DNA from: Mariniblastus sp.
Lineage (GTDB): Bacteria; Planctomycetota; Planctomycetia; Pirellulales; Pirellulaceae
Length of the DNA stretch: 35,774 bases
Direction: 5' to 3'
Assembly: GCA_011523945.1 (NCBI GenBank)
Contig: WTFU01000096.1
Coordinates: 1-35,774, forward strand
Part shown: positions 18,606 to 27,607 of the stretch, piece after piece
How the letters are laid out: each line of letters begins with the position of its first letter
Numbering within the stretch: position 1 is the stretch's first letter
Notes under the pieces: generated by a model
Told to the model about the DNA's origin: nothing
Seen by the model: the letters and a program-made list of their open reading frames with translations, nothing else
Database searches by the model: none
Translations under genes and position numbers: made by a program

Positions 18606-19535
18606 GTGATTCAGACCACATCAAAAATTGACGCCTTGCGCGAGCAACTTAATAAATCTCTCGTCGGCAAGCGGGACGTCATCGAGTTAGTAATTGCCTG
18701 CTTGATCGCTCGCGGACACTTGCTGTTTGATGATCTTCCGGGGTTGGGGAAAACGACCTTGGCAAAAGCACTGGCAAAAACAGTTGGGGGAATGTTCTCC
18801 AGAATTCAATGCACTCCCGATTTGCTTCCCAGTGACGTGATTGGATTCAATATATTTGATCAAAAAAATCATTCGTTTGATTTTCGAAAAGGCCCGGTGT
18901 TTTCGGATCTTTTGTTGACCGACGAGATCAACCGCGCGACGCCTCGAACCCAAAGTGCTTTATTCGAGGCGATGGCAGAGCGGCAAGTGACGGTCGATAA
19001 CCAGTCAAAACCGCTACCAACAACGTTCATGGTGATTGCGACACAGAACCCAGTCGAGAGCCATGGAGCCTACCCATTGCCGGAGGCACAGTTGGATCGA
19101 TTTGCGATGAAACTCAATATTGGCTATCCCAATTCTGAGGATGAAATTTCAATGCTTGGCCAATTCGTGGGGGAGGAGTTCTCGAAGCAAGAAATTCAAC
19201 CCGTTCTAACATTAGAAGAATTGGCGGAGTTGCAGTCAGAGGTTGCTTTGGTCGAAGTCTGTGAATCGGTTCGGCGCTATTTAGTGGAGCTTGGAGCGGC
19301 GACGCGCAATCACACATCGATTGAACTTGGCTTAAGTCCTCGTGGCTTAATTACTTGGCAGCGAGTTGCTCAGGCCTGGGCGTTTTTACAGGGTCGAAAT
19401 TTTGTAATACCGGATGATGTTCAGGCGGTTGCTGAGCCCGTTTTGAATTTGAGGATTTCTAATTCGTCGGAAAATGCAGAGTTAATTATCCGCGAAATTA
19501 TTGAGTCGGTCGCCGTGCCAGTTGAAAAATCATAA
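18606..19535 (+). CDS. MoxR family AAA+ ATPase
   Basis: This is a cytoplasmic AAA+ chaperone-like ATPase thought to remodel or activate partner complexes. The 309-residue protein has Walker A DLPGLGKTT (43-51), the MoxR-typical Walker B LLLTDEINR (102-110), the conserved ALFEAMAERQVT and ATQNPVESHGAYPLPEAQLDRF, and the lid motif GLSPRGLITWQR. The start is a GTG at 18606, 13 bp after the preceding stop. Here moxR is last in the operon, after DUF58 and the transglutaminase-like gene, whereas it is commonly first. Its partners are presumably these two membrane proteins. Confidence 0.95.
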   Translation: MIQTTSKIDALREQLNKSLVGKRDVIELVIACLIARGHLLFDDLPGLGKTTLAKALAKTVGGMFSRIQCTPDLLPSDVIGFNIFDQKNHSFDFRKGPVFSDLLLTDEINRATPRTQSALFEAMAERQVTVDNQSKPLPTTFMVIATQNPVESHGAYPLPEAQLDRFAMKLNIGYPNSEDEISMLGQFVGEEFSKQEIQPVLTLEELAELQSEVALVEVCESVRRYLVELGAATRNHTSIELGLSPRGLITWQRVAQAWAFLQGRNFVIPDDVQAVAEPVLNLRISNSSENAELIIREIIESVAVPVEKS

Positions 19536-19574
19536 ATACAGATAGTTTAGGTGAATTAAAAAGTGAGAATCGTT

Positions 19575-20246
19575 ATGCAAAAGAAACAGGTTTTGATTCA
19601 GTTTTACTGTGTAGTTGCCGTGGTTTCCGTGATGCTTGCCGGTTTGGTAGGTTGCAACCAGACAGGAACAGCTAAGTCTAACGCTGAAGCTGGGACAGCA
19701 AGCCTGAAGAAGCTGCCCAAAATGAAGTTTCACCGACCCGATAGTTTTCCGGCGGCTGTCGCGAGGTTAAGTGAAATCCAAGAAGTCATTAATTCGGACA
19801 GCGCGTTGCCTGAGCCGAAGGTGTTTCAGGTTGTCGAGGTGATCCACGGTACAGGACCCGGGGCTCATTCGCATTATCATCTGGCCAGTGCTCCGGTCGA
19901 CCATAGCCACGACCACGACGATCACGCTCATGGAGAGTCCAATGAAAAAAATCATGAGGTGGAGGTGGATGTGATTACTGAGATGACTGACATTGTCAAA
20001 TGGATGCCAGATATCGCTGGGGATACGGATATGGACAAAGATTCCTGGAGTTCGGTCAAAACGGAATCGGAGAGTCTTTATTCTCAATTGAAAGAGGCGC
20101 TGTCCACGGCGGCGGGACCAGAGGAACAGCGGAAGGCGGTTCAAAAGCTGCAGAGCAAGTTGCTTGCTTTTACCGATGCCATGGGGGCTGTCGTGGCTGG
20201 AATGGATAACTCCGGCGAAGACAGTCAGGAATCATCGAAAGAATAA
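19575..20246 (+). CDS. His-rich lipoprotein paired with a UPF0718 permease
   Basis: The 223-residue protein has a lipoprotein signal (lipobox LVGC, C27). A helical segment is followed by a His-rich stretch at about residues 95-118 (GAHSHYHL, DHSHDHDDHAHG), then an acidic helical C-terminal part (IVKWMPDIAGDTDMDKDSW and after). The His/Asp cluster suggests binding of Zn, Ni, Co or Cu at the outer face of a membrane; the metal is not known. The ATG at 19575 is preferred to a GTG at 19563. It lies 39 bp after moxR and only 2 bp before the permease gene, so the two are almost certainly co-translated. I do not recognise a named family. Confidence 0.8.
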   Translation: MQKKQVLIQFYCVVAVVSVMLAGLVGCNQTGTAKSNAEAGTASLKKLPKMKFHRPDSFPAAVARLSEIQEVINSDSALPEPKVFQVVEVIHGTGPGAHSHYHLASAPVDHSHDHDDHAHGESNEKNHEVEVDVITEMTDIVKWMPDIAGDTDMDKDSWSSVKTESESLYSQLKEALSTAAGPEEQRKAVQKLQSKLLAFTDAMGAVVAGMDNSGEDSQESSKE

Positions 20247-20248
20247 AA

Positions 20249-21778
20249 ATGTTCGAATATTATGTTGCTGGTGCCGGGCTTCGTCTTTCGCAGGTCATTA
20301 TTTACTCGTCCTTGTGGATTGTAAGCGGTTGCTTGATTGCTGCCGTTTTTCGATGCATGGTTGGACCTGAGAAGACCCGGCGAATCTTTGCTAACGGATC
20401 ACGCTGGGGGGTTGTAACCGGATGGTTGATTGGAATGCTCCTGCCGGTCTGTTCACTTGGCGTAATTCCGATTGTGAGGGAGTTACATCGAGCTGGTGTT
20501 AAGCGGGGGACGATTGTTGCTTTTGGATTGACTGCGCCTTTGTTTAATCCTATGTCAGTGCTCTACGGGCTCACCCTTTCTGATCCAATTGCCATTCTGT
20601 CGTTTTCATTGTGTGCCTTAGTGATTGTTAGCGTTTTGGGATTTTTCTGGGATCGGTTTTTACTTGTGTCTGACGAAGATATGCCCGTCGATGAAAAACT
20701 CCCTGTTCCCGGGATCAAAAGAACGGTTGCTGTGATTTACTCCGCCTCACGGGAATTGGTGGGGCCGACGATGATTTACATTTTGATCGGAATTGCCGGG
20801 TCCGTGATGATGGCGGTTGTTTTGCCAAAGGGGTGTTTGCAAAGTCAGGTAGAACGTGACAACCTTTTCGCCCCAATGATTATGGCGGTGATGGCAACGC
20901 CAATCTATTCCACTCCCCTACTGGCAATGAGTCAGATCGGTGGGATGTTTCAGCACGGGAATTCGATCGGAGCTGCTTTCACACTTTTGATTCTTGGTGC
21001 CGGTGCCAATATCGGTTTGCTTTGCTGGTTTGCCAGAACATACGGCATTCGTAAGGTGTTTATTTTTTGCATGCTGTTGGTGGTTGTCACCGTTGGCCTT
21101 GCCTATGCCATTGACAAACCGCTGTATCCAAAAGGAATTGAACCGGCAGGGCATTCCCATGCTTTTGACGTTTATACGCATCCATTCTTTTCGCAGTCTC
21201 AGGGGCTCATCGAGGTTGCTGGAAGGAAGGTGAAAGATTTTTATCTCGCGAACGAGGTGGGAGCCACTTTTATTCTTGTCGGGATGGTATTGCTCGGATC
21301 GATACTCTCCGTCGTTGGTCGCAAGGTCGATTTTGAATCCTGGTTTATCCGAGGTGTTCCCTCTGAGAGTAAATACGACATCATAGTGCCTGGGTGGATT
21401 CTGGGAATTGTTTCTGTTGGATTTCTTGTAGCCGCAAGCATTGTTGGTTGTTACCTGTATTACCCTGCTCCCGATGATTTACTAGCTGACTTTTTAAGCG
21501 TCCATACGGAGACAGTTTTGACCTCTAAAAATCAGGACTGGGAAGCAGCGGAAAAATGGATTGCGTATTCCGACGACCTATCCAGACGGCTTGAAGTTGG
21601 CGTGTTTTTGCGTCAGGGAAGTATTGATGAATTTATGTCGACCAAGGCAAAAATTTATCGAGAGAAATTGGATGCCCTTCGTGAATCAGTTGAGTCGAAA
21701 AATGGCGAGACTGTCGGGCCTAATTCCATGGCAGTTCAGGAGGCCTATCGTCGAATGAGCGCGGCGTTCCGGGAATAG
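20249..21778 (+). CDS. UPF0718/ArsP-like membrane permease
   Basis: The 509-residue protein has about nine or ten helices. The conserved permease core (PF03773, DUF318) is visible as LPVCSLGVIPI (65-75) and AFGLTAPLFNPMSVLYGLTL (91-110), with a second-half counterpart containing ATPIYSTPLLAMSQIGGMF. Family members export organoarsenicals (ArsP) or are uncharacterised. The common CSCG motif is CSLG here, so one Cys is lost. A loop near residue 310 carries HSHAFDVYTHPF. The C-terminal ~90 residues after the last helix form a soluble helical domain (NQDWEAAEKWIAYSDDLSRR, LEVGVFLR). With the adjoining His-rich lipoprotein this suggests envelope metal or metalloid transport; substrate and direction are unknown. 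Confidence 0.87.
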   Translation: MFEYYVAGAGLRLSQVIIYSSLWIVSGCLIAAVFRCMVGPEKTRRIFANGSRWGVVTGWLIGMLLPVCSLGVIPIVRELHRAGVKRGTIVAFGLTAPLFNPMSVLYGLTLSDPIAILSFSLCALVIVSVLGFFWDRFLLVSDEDMPVDEKLPVPGIKRTVAVIYSASRELVGPTMIYILIGIAGSVMMAVVLPKGCLQSQVERDNLFAPMIMAVMATPIYSTPLLAMSQIGGMFQHGNSIGAAFTLLILGAGANIGLLCWFARTYGIRKVFIFCMLLVVVTVGLAYAIDKPLYPKGIEPAGHSHAFDVYTHPFFSQSQGLIEVAGRKVKDFYLANEVGATFILVGMVLLGSILSVVGRKVDFESWFIRGVPSESKYDIIVPGWILGIVSVGFLVAASIVGCYLYYPAPDDLLADFLSVHTETVLTSKNQDWEAAEKWIAYSDDLSRRLEVGVFLRQGSIDEFMSTKAKIYREKLDALRESVESKNGETVGPNSMAVQEAYRRMSAAFRE

Positions 21779-21823
21779 TCGAATGGATCATGTCACCCCA
21801 CACGTTAGGCAGCGACCTTGGGG

Positions 21824-21846
21824 ATTTTTGATTTCGGGTCAAAAAT
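21824..21846. repeat. Inverted repeat upstream of the prepilin-peptidase-like gene
   Basis: ATTTTTGA (21824-21831), 7-nt spacer TTTCGGG, then TCAAAAAT (21839-21846): a perfect 8-bp dyad. It lies between the permease stop and the ATG at 21943. It resembles the dyad upstream of groES read on the minus strand. It could be an operator or the stem of a weak terminator for the permease, though no T-run follows. Confidence 0.6.
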
Positions 21847-21942
21847 AGGGTTGCGGTTAAAACCGGTAGTTTTGAGGTGGTGTTTTGTTTCAGTTTGAAA
21901 TTTTCCAGTTTTTGCAATCTGAAAAGAAATAGCGCTGAATCC

Positions 21943-23436
21943 ATGCTCGATCAATCAAACCATTTGAGTAAAGAAGTCGGAACTCACGAAAGTTTCCAGC
22001 ACAGAGCACCAAGTTTGAACGGGCGTAGTCCGTATACGTCTTCGCTGCTTGGCGAGTACACTCGTATTCTGCTTTTACTGGTCTCGATCCCCCTTTTGAT
22101 TTGGCTGATTCAGTTAGTGACGCGTGATAATGTTTCGCCGATTCCGCTGGTTGCTGCCGGTATTCTTGTCGCGTCTCTCTTAACTGAACGAGGTCTCAAT
22201 GGAGTCAGGGCGTGTCTGTTGGTGGCGATGACGCTTAATGTTTTTTCTTCCGTTATTAATCCGAATGCATTTTTTCTAAAGCCGGATACTTACAACCCGC
22301 TGACTATCCCAAATGTGATCTTGGTATTTTGCTTAGCCACAGCAAGCTTCTTTGAAATTGCAAGTGTGTGCAGGGGCAACCGGCGACCAACTTGGATGAA
22401 GTTGGCTTCTTTAGGATTCGTTGTCATTCCTGCAATCATTTATGTCATTGGGATACCGGTGGCGACTTTATGGTGGGAGGCCTTTGGAGACGGCACGGGG
22501 CGAGGGAATGCGCGAGATCCCAATTGGACCATGGGCAAAGAGATGGCGTTTCGGGCAGCGAAGTTCAGTGTGTTTGTGGTATTTACCTATTTGGGTGCCT
22601 GCGTTGGAAGTTTTCTTAATGTGGTGGCTTATTGTATTCCGCGTGGTGAAGCGGTTGGCTTGAGGAACTCCTACTGTCCAGTATGCAAAAGTAAAATATC
22701 GCGAAAGGATAATCTGCCGATTTTTAGTTACATCAATTTGTCAGCACGTTGCCGAAGTTGCCAGGCCGTGATTTCTCCGCGGTATCTGGTTGTCGAATTA
22801 TTGATTGCATCAATTTTTGGTTCGCTATTTTTGTTTGAGCTTGTCACGGGAGCCGCTAACGTGCCCGGGGTTCACAGTATGTCTCACGCGGGGGTTCTGT
22901 GGGTGGTCTTGTTCCCCAAATTTAATCTCATTGGTCTTTACTTTTACCACTGTCTTTTTGCCAGTGCGTTAGTCGTTCTGGCTTTGATTGAATGGGATGG
23001 CCAGACTCTCGGTTATCGGCACTCGATCACAATGCTTCTGGTCTTTTTAATTTCAGCGACTTTCTTTCAGCCGTTGCAGCCCATTCCCGCTCCGGAGTTT
23101 TTTTTGGCTTGGTTTGGTGAGGTTTCGCTGTTTGCTCAATTGGGGAAACTGGTGCTGGGAGGGGTTTGCGGCGCGGGGTTGGGATTGTTGGTGAATGTCA
23201 TCAGAGGCGAATCTAATAGCTCAACGTTGTTTCCCGCAATGATTCTTTGCGGAATCGTGCTCGGATGGCAATCTTTGGTGTACGTCACGCTGATATTTGT
23301 GGTGTTACAGGTCTTAATTCGATATTTACCAAAGTTGGGTAGGTTTTCGTCTGCCTGCCCTACTGGTCTGCTCCTGTTGGCTGTGGGGATACATCATCCG
23401 TTTTGGAAGTATCTTTTACAGCAAATTTCGGTGTGA
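21943..23436 (+). CDS. Prepilin peptidase-like membrane protein, probably lacking peptidase activity
   Basis: The 497-residue protein has several N-terminal helices, then the domain that precedes the A24 peptidase: GSFLNVVAYCIPRG with a CPVC/CRSC zinc site (C245, C248, C270, C273) and ISPRYLVVELL. A later membrane region has D352 in ALIEWDG, at the place of the first catalytic Asp. The second catalytic Asp normally sits in GxGD ahead of a ...LGW stretch. Here the matching stretch reads SNSSTLFPAMI (424-434) before CGIVLGWQ, with no GxGD and no Asp. So the zinc/N-methylase domain is kept and the protease half looks dead. The ATG at 21943 is chosen over a GTG at 21877. No pilin or secretion genes are nearby. 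Confidence 0.85.
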   Translation: MLDQSNHLSKEVGTHESFQHRAPSLNGRSPYTSSLLGEYTRILLLLVSIPLLIWLIQLVTRDNVSPIPLVAAGILVASLLTERGLNGVRACLLVAMTLNVFSSVINPNAFFLKPDTYNPLTIPNVILVFCLATASFFEIASVCRGNRRPTWMKLASLGFVVIPAIIYVIGIPVATLWWEAFGDGTGRGNARDPNWTMGKEMAFRAAKFSVFVVFTYLGACVGSFLNVVAYCIPRGEAVGLRNSYCPVCKSKISRKDNLPIFSYINLSARCRSCQAVISPRYLVVELLIASIFGSLFLFELVTGAANVPGVHSMSHAGVLWVVLFPKFNLIGLYFYHCLFASALVVLALIEWDGQTLGYRHSITMLLVFLISATFFQPLQPIPAPEFFLAWFGEVSLFAQLGKLVLGGVCGAGLGLLVNVIRGESNSSTLFPAMILCGIVLGWQSLVYVTLIFVVLQVLIRYLPKLGRFSSACPTGLLLLAVGIHHPFWKYLLQQISV

Positions 23437-23461
23437 AATGTCGAATAGGGTTGGTGATTTT

Positions 23462-23553
23462 AACCCCCATGACCGCTAAACCTTTGCTTTTAGGGGGTTC
23501 AGGGACGCTATCAAGGGGGATTTTCGATCTCTTTGACGTGGACGCGAACCCCC
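23462..23553 (+). other. Leader region with mutually exclusive G/C-run pairings before the RND gene
   Basis: AACCCCC (23462-23468) can pair with GGGGGTT (23493-23499). The same G-run, as GGGGGTTC (23493-23500), can pair instead with GAACCCCC (23546-23553). The two stems exclude each other. The stretch lies 90-180 bp upstream of the exporter ATG at 23643. No ribosome site, T-run or known riboswitch was recognised. Confidence 0.35.
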
Positions 23554-23642
23554 TGTCTCGGTAATCTTAGGCTGCCACAAGGCGTTTCATTTAATCGGTT
23601 TATTGCGGGTGAGACGTATTTCGTTAGACCCGAAACTCATTT

Positions 23643-26600
23643 ATGACTAAGCGTTTTTTCTCGCTCCACGTTCCAGTGTTTGGAAGCGTAGCGATGGTGC
23701 TGTTGTGCACCGTCTTTTTTTTACTGCCGTTCGCTCTGCGCGGTGCCCGGCTTGGCCTCAATGACATGCAGAATAATGTCGCGGATTGGCTGCCGGATGA
23801 TTATACGGAAACGAAAGAACTCGGAGAGTTCCGAAAATACTTTTATGGTGGCGATCAATTTGTTTGTGTCAGCGGACCGTGGTGTAAAGAGGGCGATGCG
23901 AGATACACAAATTTCTTGCGCAAGTTACGCGAGGAATCTCAGGAATATGAAAGGATTTTCAAAGATTCCCAAAACGATGAAGAAATCGAGGCGCATCGAA
24001 AAGGCGATGAATTAGGGCTGCTCTATGATGGTAATTTCCATGAGGATTGGGGCGAGCAACAGGAAAAATGGCTGCGGGGGCGAAATGGAAAGTGGTACTT
24101 TATTAACCGCCGTGGTGAGCTTTATCAATGGGAAGGTCAAAACAACGTTGTTGAAGGCGGAAAGCGATTCTTCGAACGTATTGTAAAAGGAAAGAACAAA
24201 GCGTCTGGTAAGTTCATCCGTACGTTTGGCGCTCCTCCGGACGATGCGAAAGGTATCGAAAATGAATTTTATAAAAACCCTGAAAAACTTTGCTGTCGAC
24301 CTTTCCAGTCGGTCATCTCAGGGCCGGATGTTTTTGAGCAGATGGCAGGCCCCAATGGAACCTTGCGAATTGGTGGTTTGAGCGAAAATGATCTAAGTAC
24401 CATCGAAGCGAAAATCGAAGCTCACAAACGTCTGACGGGTTCACTCTATGGCCCGACGCCCTCAAAAGATTTCACTTGGACTTTTGATTCCCTCTTGGCT
24501 CAAGTTGATGAGCCGCTTCGAACGCAGTTGCGTTCAACCGACTTGCATCGAGAGGTGTTTAATGAATTCATTGAAGAGGAGCTGAATAAAAATTTTGACG
24601 GCGATATCGAAGAGTTGAAGAATGCGACCTCCACGAAAAAATTGGAGGTTTGGTATTGGATGTGGTACAAGTTGCAAATTGAGCCACCTGCCCGTCAAAC
24701 GTGTTTTATTGTAACGCTTAACGAACCGGTAATTAACGAACTCGCACGAGCGGTGGGCCGCCCGATGCTGGGGAAAACACGTGGTCGTATTTTGGAGTTG
24801 GCGACCGGTGAGTGTGGGATTGAAGCGGCCAACTTACGAATTGGTGGACCGCCAAGCGATAATGTTGCGATTGATGAAGAAGGGACCAGCACGCTTTTGC
24901 GTTTGGTTAGTCTGTCCTTGATCATCGGATTCAGTCTTGCCTATTTTAGTTTTGGCAGCGTCCGAGTTGCGATGATGCTCTTTTTCGTTGGCGGAACTGC
25001 CGCGATTTCGAGTTTGTCTTTTGTCTGGTTTGGCGGACAAACGATGGACGCTATTTTGATGTCGATGCCCTCGCTGGTTTATGTGTTGGCGTTATCAAGT
25101 GCGGTCCATATCGTTAATTATTATCGCGATGCCTGCTATGAAGATGGGCCCGACCTGGCGGTTGAAACTGCTGTGAAACACAGTCTCTTCCCCTGCACTC
25201 TTGCCGCGTTTACAACGGCTTTGGGTCTAATATCGCTCACGACGAGTAATTTAACGCCAATTTATAAATTTGGTTTGTTTTCTGCGATTGCGACGATGGC
25301 GACTGTCGTGCTCTTGTTCACCTACTTGCCAAGTGCCTTGACAGTTTGGAAGCCTGGGTACATGAAGAAAAGCAGAAAGGAGTTGAGTAAAGAATCCGGA
25401 TTGACGGCGGCAGTTGCAAGACTCTGGGAGCGTATCGGAAATTGGGTCGTTGATCACCATGCCGTGGTTACTGTTACCTCAGTAATCTTGTTGGCTTTTT
25501 TCGCTGTGGGGGCGACGAAGATTCAGACGTCCGTTCATCTGCTCAAGCTGTTCGATAAGGATGCGAAGATTCTCCACGATTACCGTTGGATGGAGGAGAA
25601 TCTGGGTGAGTTAGTGCCAGCTGAAATTCCTGTCGGTGTCGACCTAAGTGCGCAGAAAGAGCCGTACTTGGCAAAGTTGGAGGCCGAACAACTGGCAGCC
25701 GTTCCGACGGACAGTGATGGCGAACCACTGGAAGATTTTACACTCGTTTTCAGTGACGAACAGCGAATGGCCTACGACCTCAAGTATTCGATGCTTGAGC
25801 GAATGGAGCTGTCGGAACGAGTTCGGGAACAATTGGAGTTTTACTTTGGTCCCGACGGCATGGGGATTGTAGGATCGGGGATGTCGACCGACATGTTCGC
25901 TCCGCTGTTCCGAATTGAGTCGGATGAAGAGTCAATCGAGCGAAAAAGCTATAGCTCGCAGCTGTATAGTAAACGGGATGAAATGCTGGCGCAGGCCTAT
26001 CTGGCTGAGGTTGGGAAATCTAACTTAAAGCGGGATGACCGCGAGCAGGATTTGGCCGACCCTAATCGTGCTGGGCGAGAATTGTGGCGAGTTAGTATTC
26101 GCCTTGCAGCTTTGAACAATGTTGATTATGGCCAATTTGTCAATGATCTAAAGTCGGTGGTTGAACCGATAATGGCGGCTTACCGAGATCGGACAACAAT
26201 TCTTAAGAGGCTCCAAGAGGCGTCCGGGGTAGAATCGCTCGAAAGTGCGAATGTGCTATTGATTGGACCTGATCCCTTTAGCGAGGCGGAAAAGGTTCGC
26301 ACGCAAGTCGCCGAGGGTAAGTCTCTCGGTGAAATTATTGACCAATCAAAAATCTATTCTCAAACACTTAAATCCCTACTGGAAAACCGCGGATTTAAAA
26401 ACGCAATCAAAACCAAAGGGAAGAAAAAGTATTTTTGGTTGAGCGATGGCGGCGTGTTTGTTGTGAATCCTGAAGATACTCCGCTGCAGAGTGCAAGGGA
26501 GAAAAAGGAGGCCAACAACCTCAAATTTATTAACCAGTTTGATTGCATTGTGCGAATCGATGAAATTCCAGCCTACTCAGTGGTAGAAAAGTTGATCTCT

Positions 26601-27485
26601 GATTCGGGAACAGCAGTTGAGAAGTTTGTTGACTTTCGTGAGCACCGTTTTGATGTTGATCCTAAAACCAAGCTGCCGCTAGCCGGGATGAAGACTGCGA
26701 AAGAATTGAAGGATAATGGCCGCGAGGAAATCGACGTTACGGCGATGTATACAGGAATTGTTCCCATTGTTTATAAGGCACAGCGTTCGCTATTGGAGAG
26801 CTTGATTCAGAGTATCGGGCTTGCGTTTATCATGATCTCCGTAGTCATGATGCTCTTGTTGAGAGATTGGCGCTCGCCCGTTGGCCCTGGTAATTTGCTT
26901 AATATTCGAGGCGGTATGGCCGCTATGCTGCCAAATGTATTTCCCGTGGTTGTCATTTTTGGCTTCATGGGGCATATGAACAGTTGGTTTGGCGGCAGAG
27001 TGGACAGCTTCCTGGTTGATATTGGTTCGATGATGACTGCGAGTGTAGCGATGGGCGTTGCGGTGGATGATACAATTCACTTTTTAAACTGGTATCGAAA
27101 CGCTCTCGCTCAAGGGTATCGCCGTAAGGAAGCAATTAAGGTTGCTTATTCGCGTGTCGCGACGGCTATGACGCAGACGACGCTGATCGGTGGACTCGGA
27201 TTGGCAGCATTTGCCCTGAGTACCTTTACGCCGACGCAGCGATTTGGTGTCTTAATGCTGTTTTTGTTAGCTGCAGCATTGGTTGGCGATTTGATTTTTC
27301 TCCCGGCTATTTTGGCGGGGCCGCTCGGTAAGTTTTTCGGAAAAGAGCGTCCTTTGTCTGAGGTTCAGTTGGATGTAGAGTCCAGTGAACCCAAGTTACT
27401 TGTCGTCGGTGAGGTGGCGGATGTTCCGACTTCAAATTTCCCTGAACCGGAAACTAGTCCTGATTTGCATCGCCGGATAGAGTAA
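23643..27485 (+). CDS. RND/MMPL superfamily exporter
   Basis: The 1280-residue inner-membrane protein has a two-fold RND plan. It has one N-terminal helix (about 12-32), a soluble domain of roughly 380 residues, a helix bundle near 415-565 (MPSLVYVLALSSAVHIVNYY), another helix near 605-625, a second large soluble domain, and a C-terminal bundle near 1045-1240 with the typical ASVAMGVAVDDTIHFLNWYR and a following ATAMTQTTLIGGLGL. The VDDTIHF motif and the lack of an HlyD or TolC-like neighbour place it with the MMPL/sterol-sensing-like branch, known for lipid or hydrophobic substrate export. It is longer than most MMPL proteins because both soluble loops are enlarged. No clear Shine-Dalgarno site precedes the ATG. 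Substrate unknown. Confidence 0.9.
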   Translation: MTKRFFSLHVPVFGSVAMVLLCTVFFLLPFALRGARLGLNDMQNNVADWLPDDYTETKELGEFRKYFYGGDQFVCVSGPWCKEGDARYTNFLRKLREESQEYERIFKDSQNDEEIEAHRKGDELGLLYDGNFHEDWGEQQEKWLRGRNGKWYFINRRGELYQWEGQNNVVEGGKRFFERIVKGKNKASGKFIRTFGAPPDDAKGIENEFYKNPEKLCCRPFQSVISGPDVFEQMAGPNGTLRIGGLSENDLSTIEAKIEAHKRLTGSLYGPTPSKDFTWTFDSLLAQVDEPLRTQLRSTDLHREVFNEFIEEELNKNFDGDIEELKNATSTKKLEVWYWMWYKLQIEPPARQTCFIVTLNEPVINELARAVGRPMLGKTRGRILELATGECGIEAANLRIGGPPSDNVAIDEEGTSTLLRLVSLSLIIGFSLAYFSFGSVRVAMMLFFVGGTAAISSLSFVWFGGQTMDAILMSMPSLVYVLALSSAVHIVNYYRDACYEDGPDLAVETAVKHSLFPCTLAAFTTALGLISLTTSNLTPIYKFGLFSAIATMATVVLLFTYLPSALTVWKPGYMKKSRKELSKESGLTAAVARLWERIGNWVVDHHAVVTVTSVILLAFFAVGATKIQTSVHLLKLFDKDAKILHDYRWMEENLGELVPAEIPVGVDLSAQKEPYLAKLEAEQLAAVPTDSDGEPLEDFTLVFSDEQRMAYDLKYSMLERMELSERVREQLEFYFGPDGMGIVGSGMSTDMFAPLFRIESDEESIERKSYSSQLYSKRDEMLAQAYLAEVGKSNLKRDDREQDLADPNRAGRELWRVSIRLAALNNVDYGQFVNDLKSVVEPIMAAYRDRTTILKRLQEASGVESLESANVLLIGPDPFSEAEKVRTQVAEGKSLGEIIDQSKIYSQTLKSLLENRGFKNAIKTKGKKKYFWLSDGGVFVVNPEDTPLQSAREKKEANNLKFINQFDCIVRIDEIPAYSVVEKLISDSGTAVEKFVDFREHRFDVDPKTKLPLAGMKTAKELKDNGREEIDVTAMYTGIVPIVYKAQRSLLESLIQSIGLAFIMISVVMMLLLRDWRSPVGPGNLLNIRGGMAAMLPNVFPVVVIFGFMGHMNSWFGGRVDSFLVDIGSMMTASVAMGVAVDDTIHFLNWYRNALAQGYRRKEAIKVAYSRVATAMTQTTLIGGLGLAAFALSTFTPTQRFGVLMLFLLAAALVGDLIFLPAILAGPLGKFFGKERPLSEVQLDVESSEPKLLVVGEVADVPTSNFPEPETSPDLHRRIE

Positions 27486-27607
27486 AGACTTCTGATTAGT
27501 CTAGTGATTTCTGAGAGTTTCGGATGGTTGGGGATTTATTTTTCCAATAAGTCGAATGGCCGATCGAATAGACTCGGTGCGTTGGAAGTCTTTCGTGAGG
27601 TGTTCAT

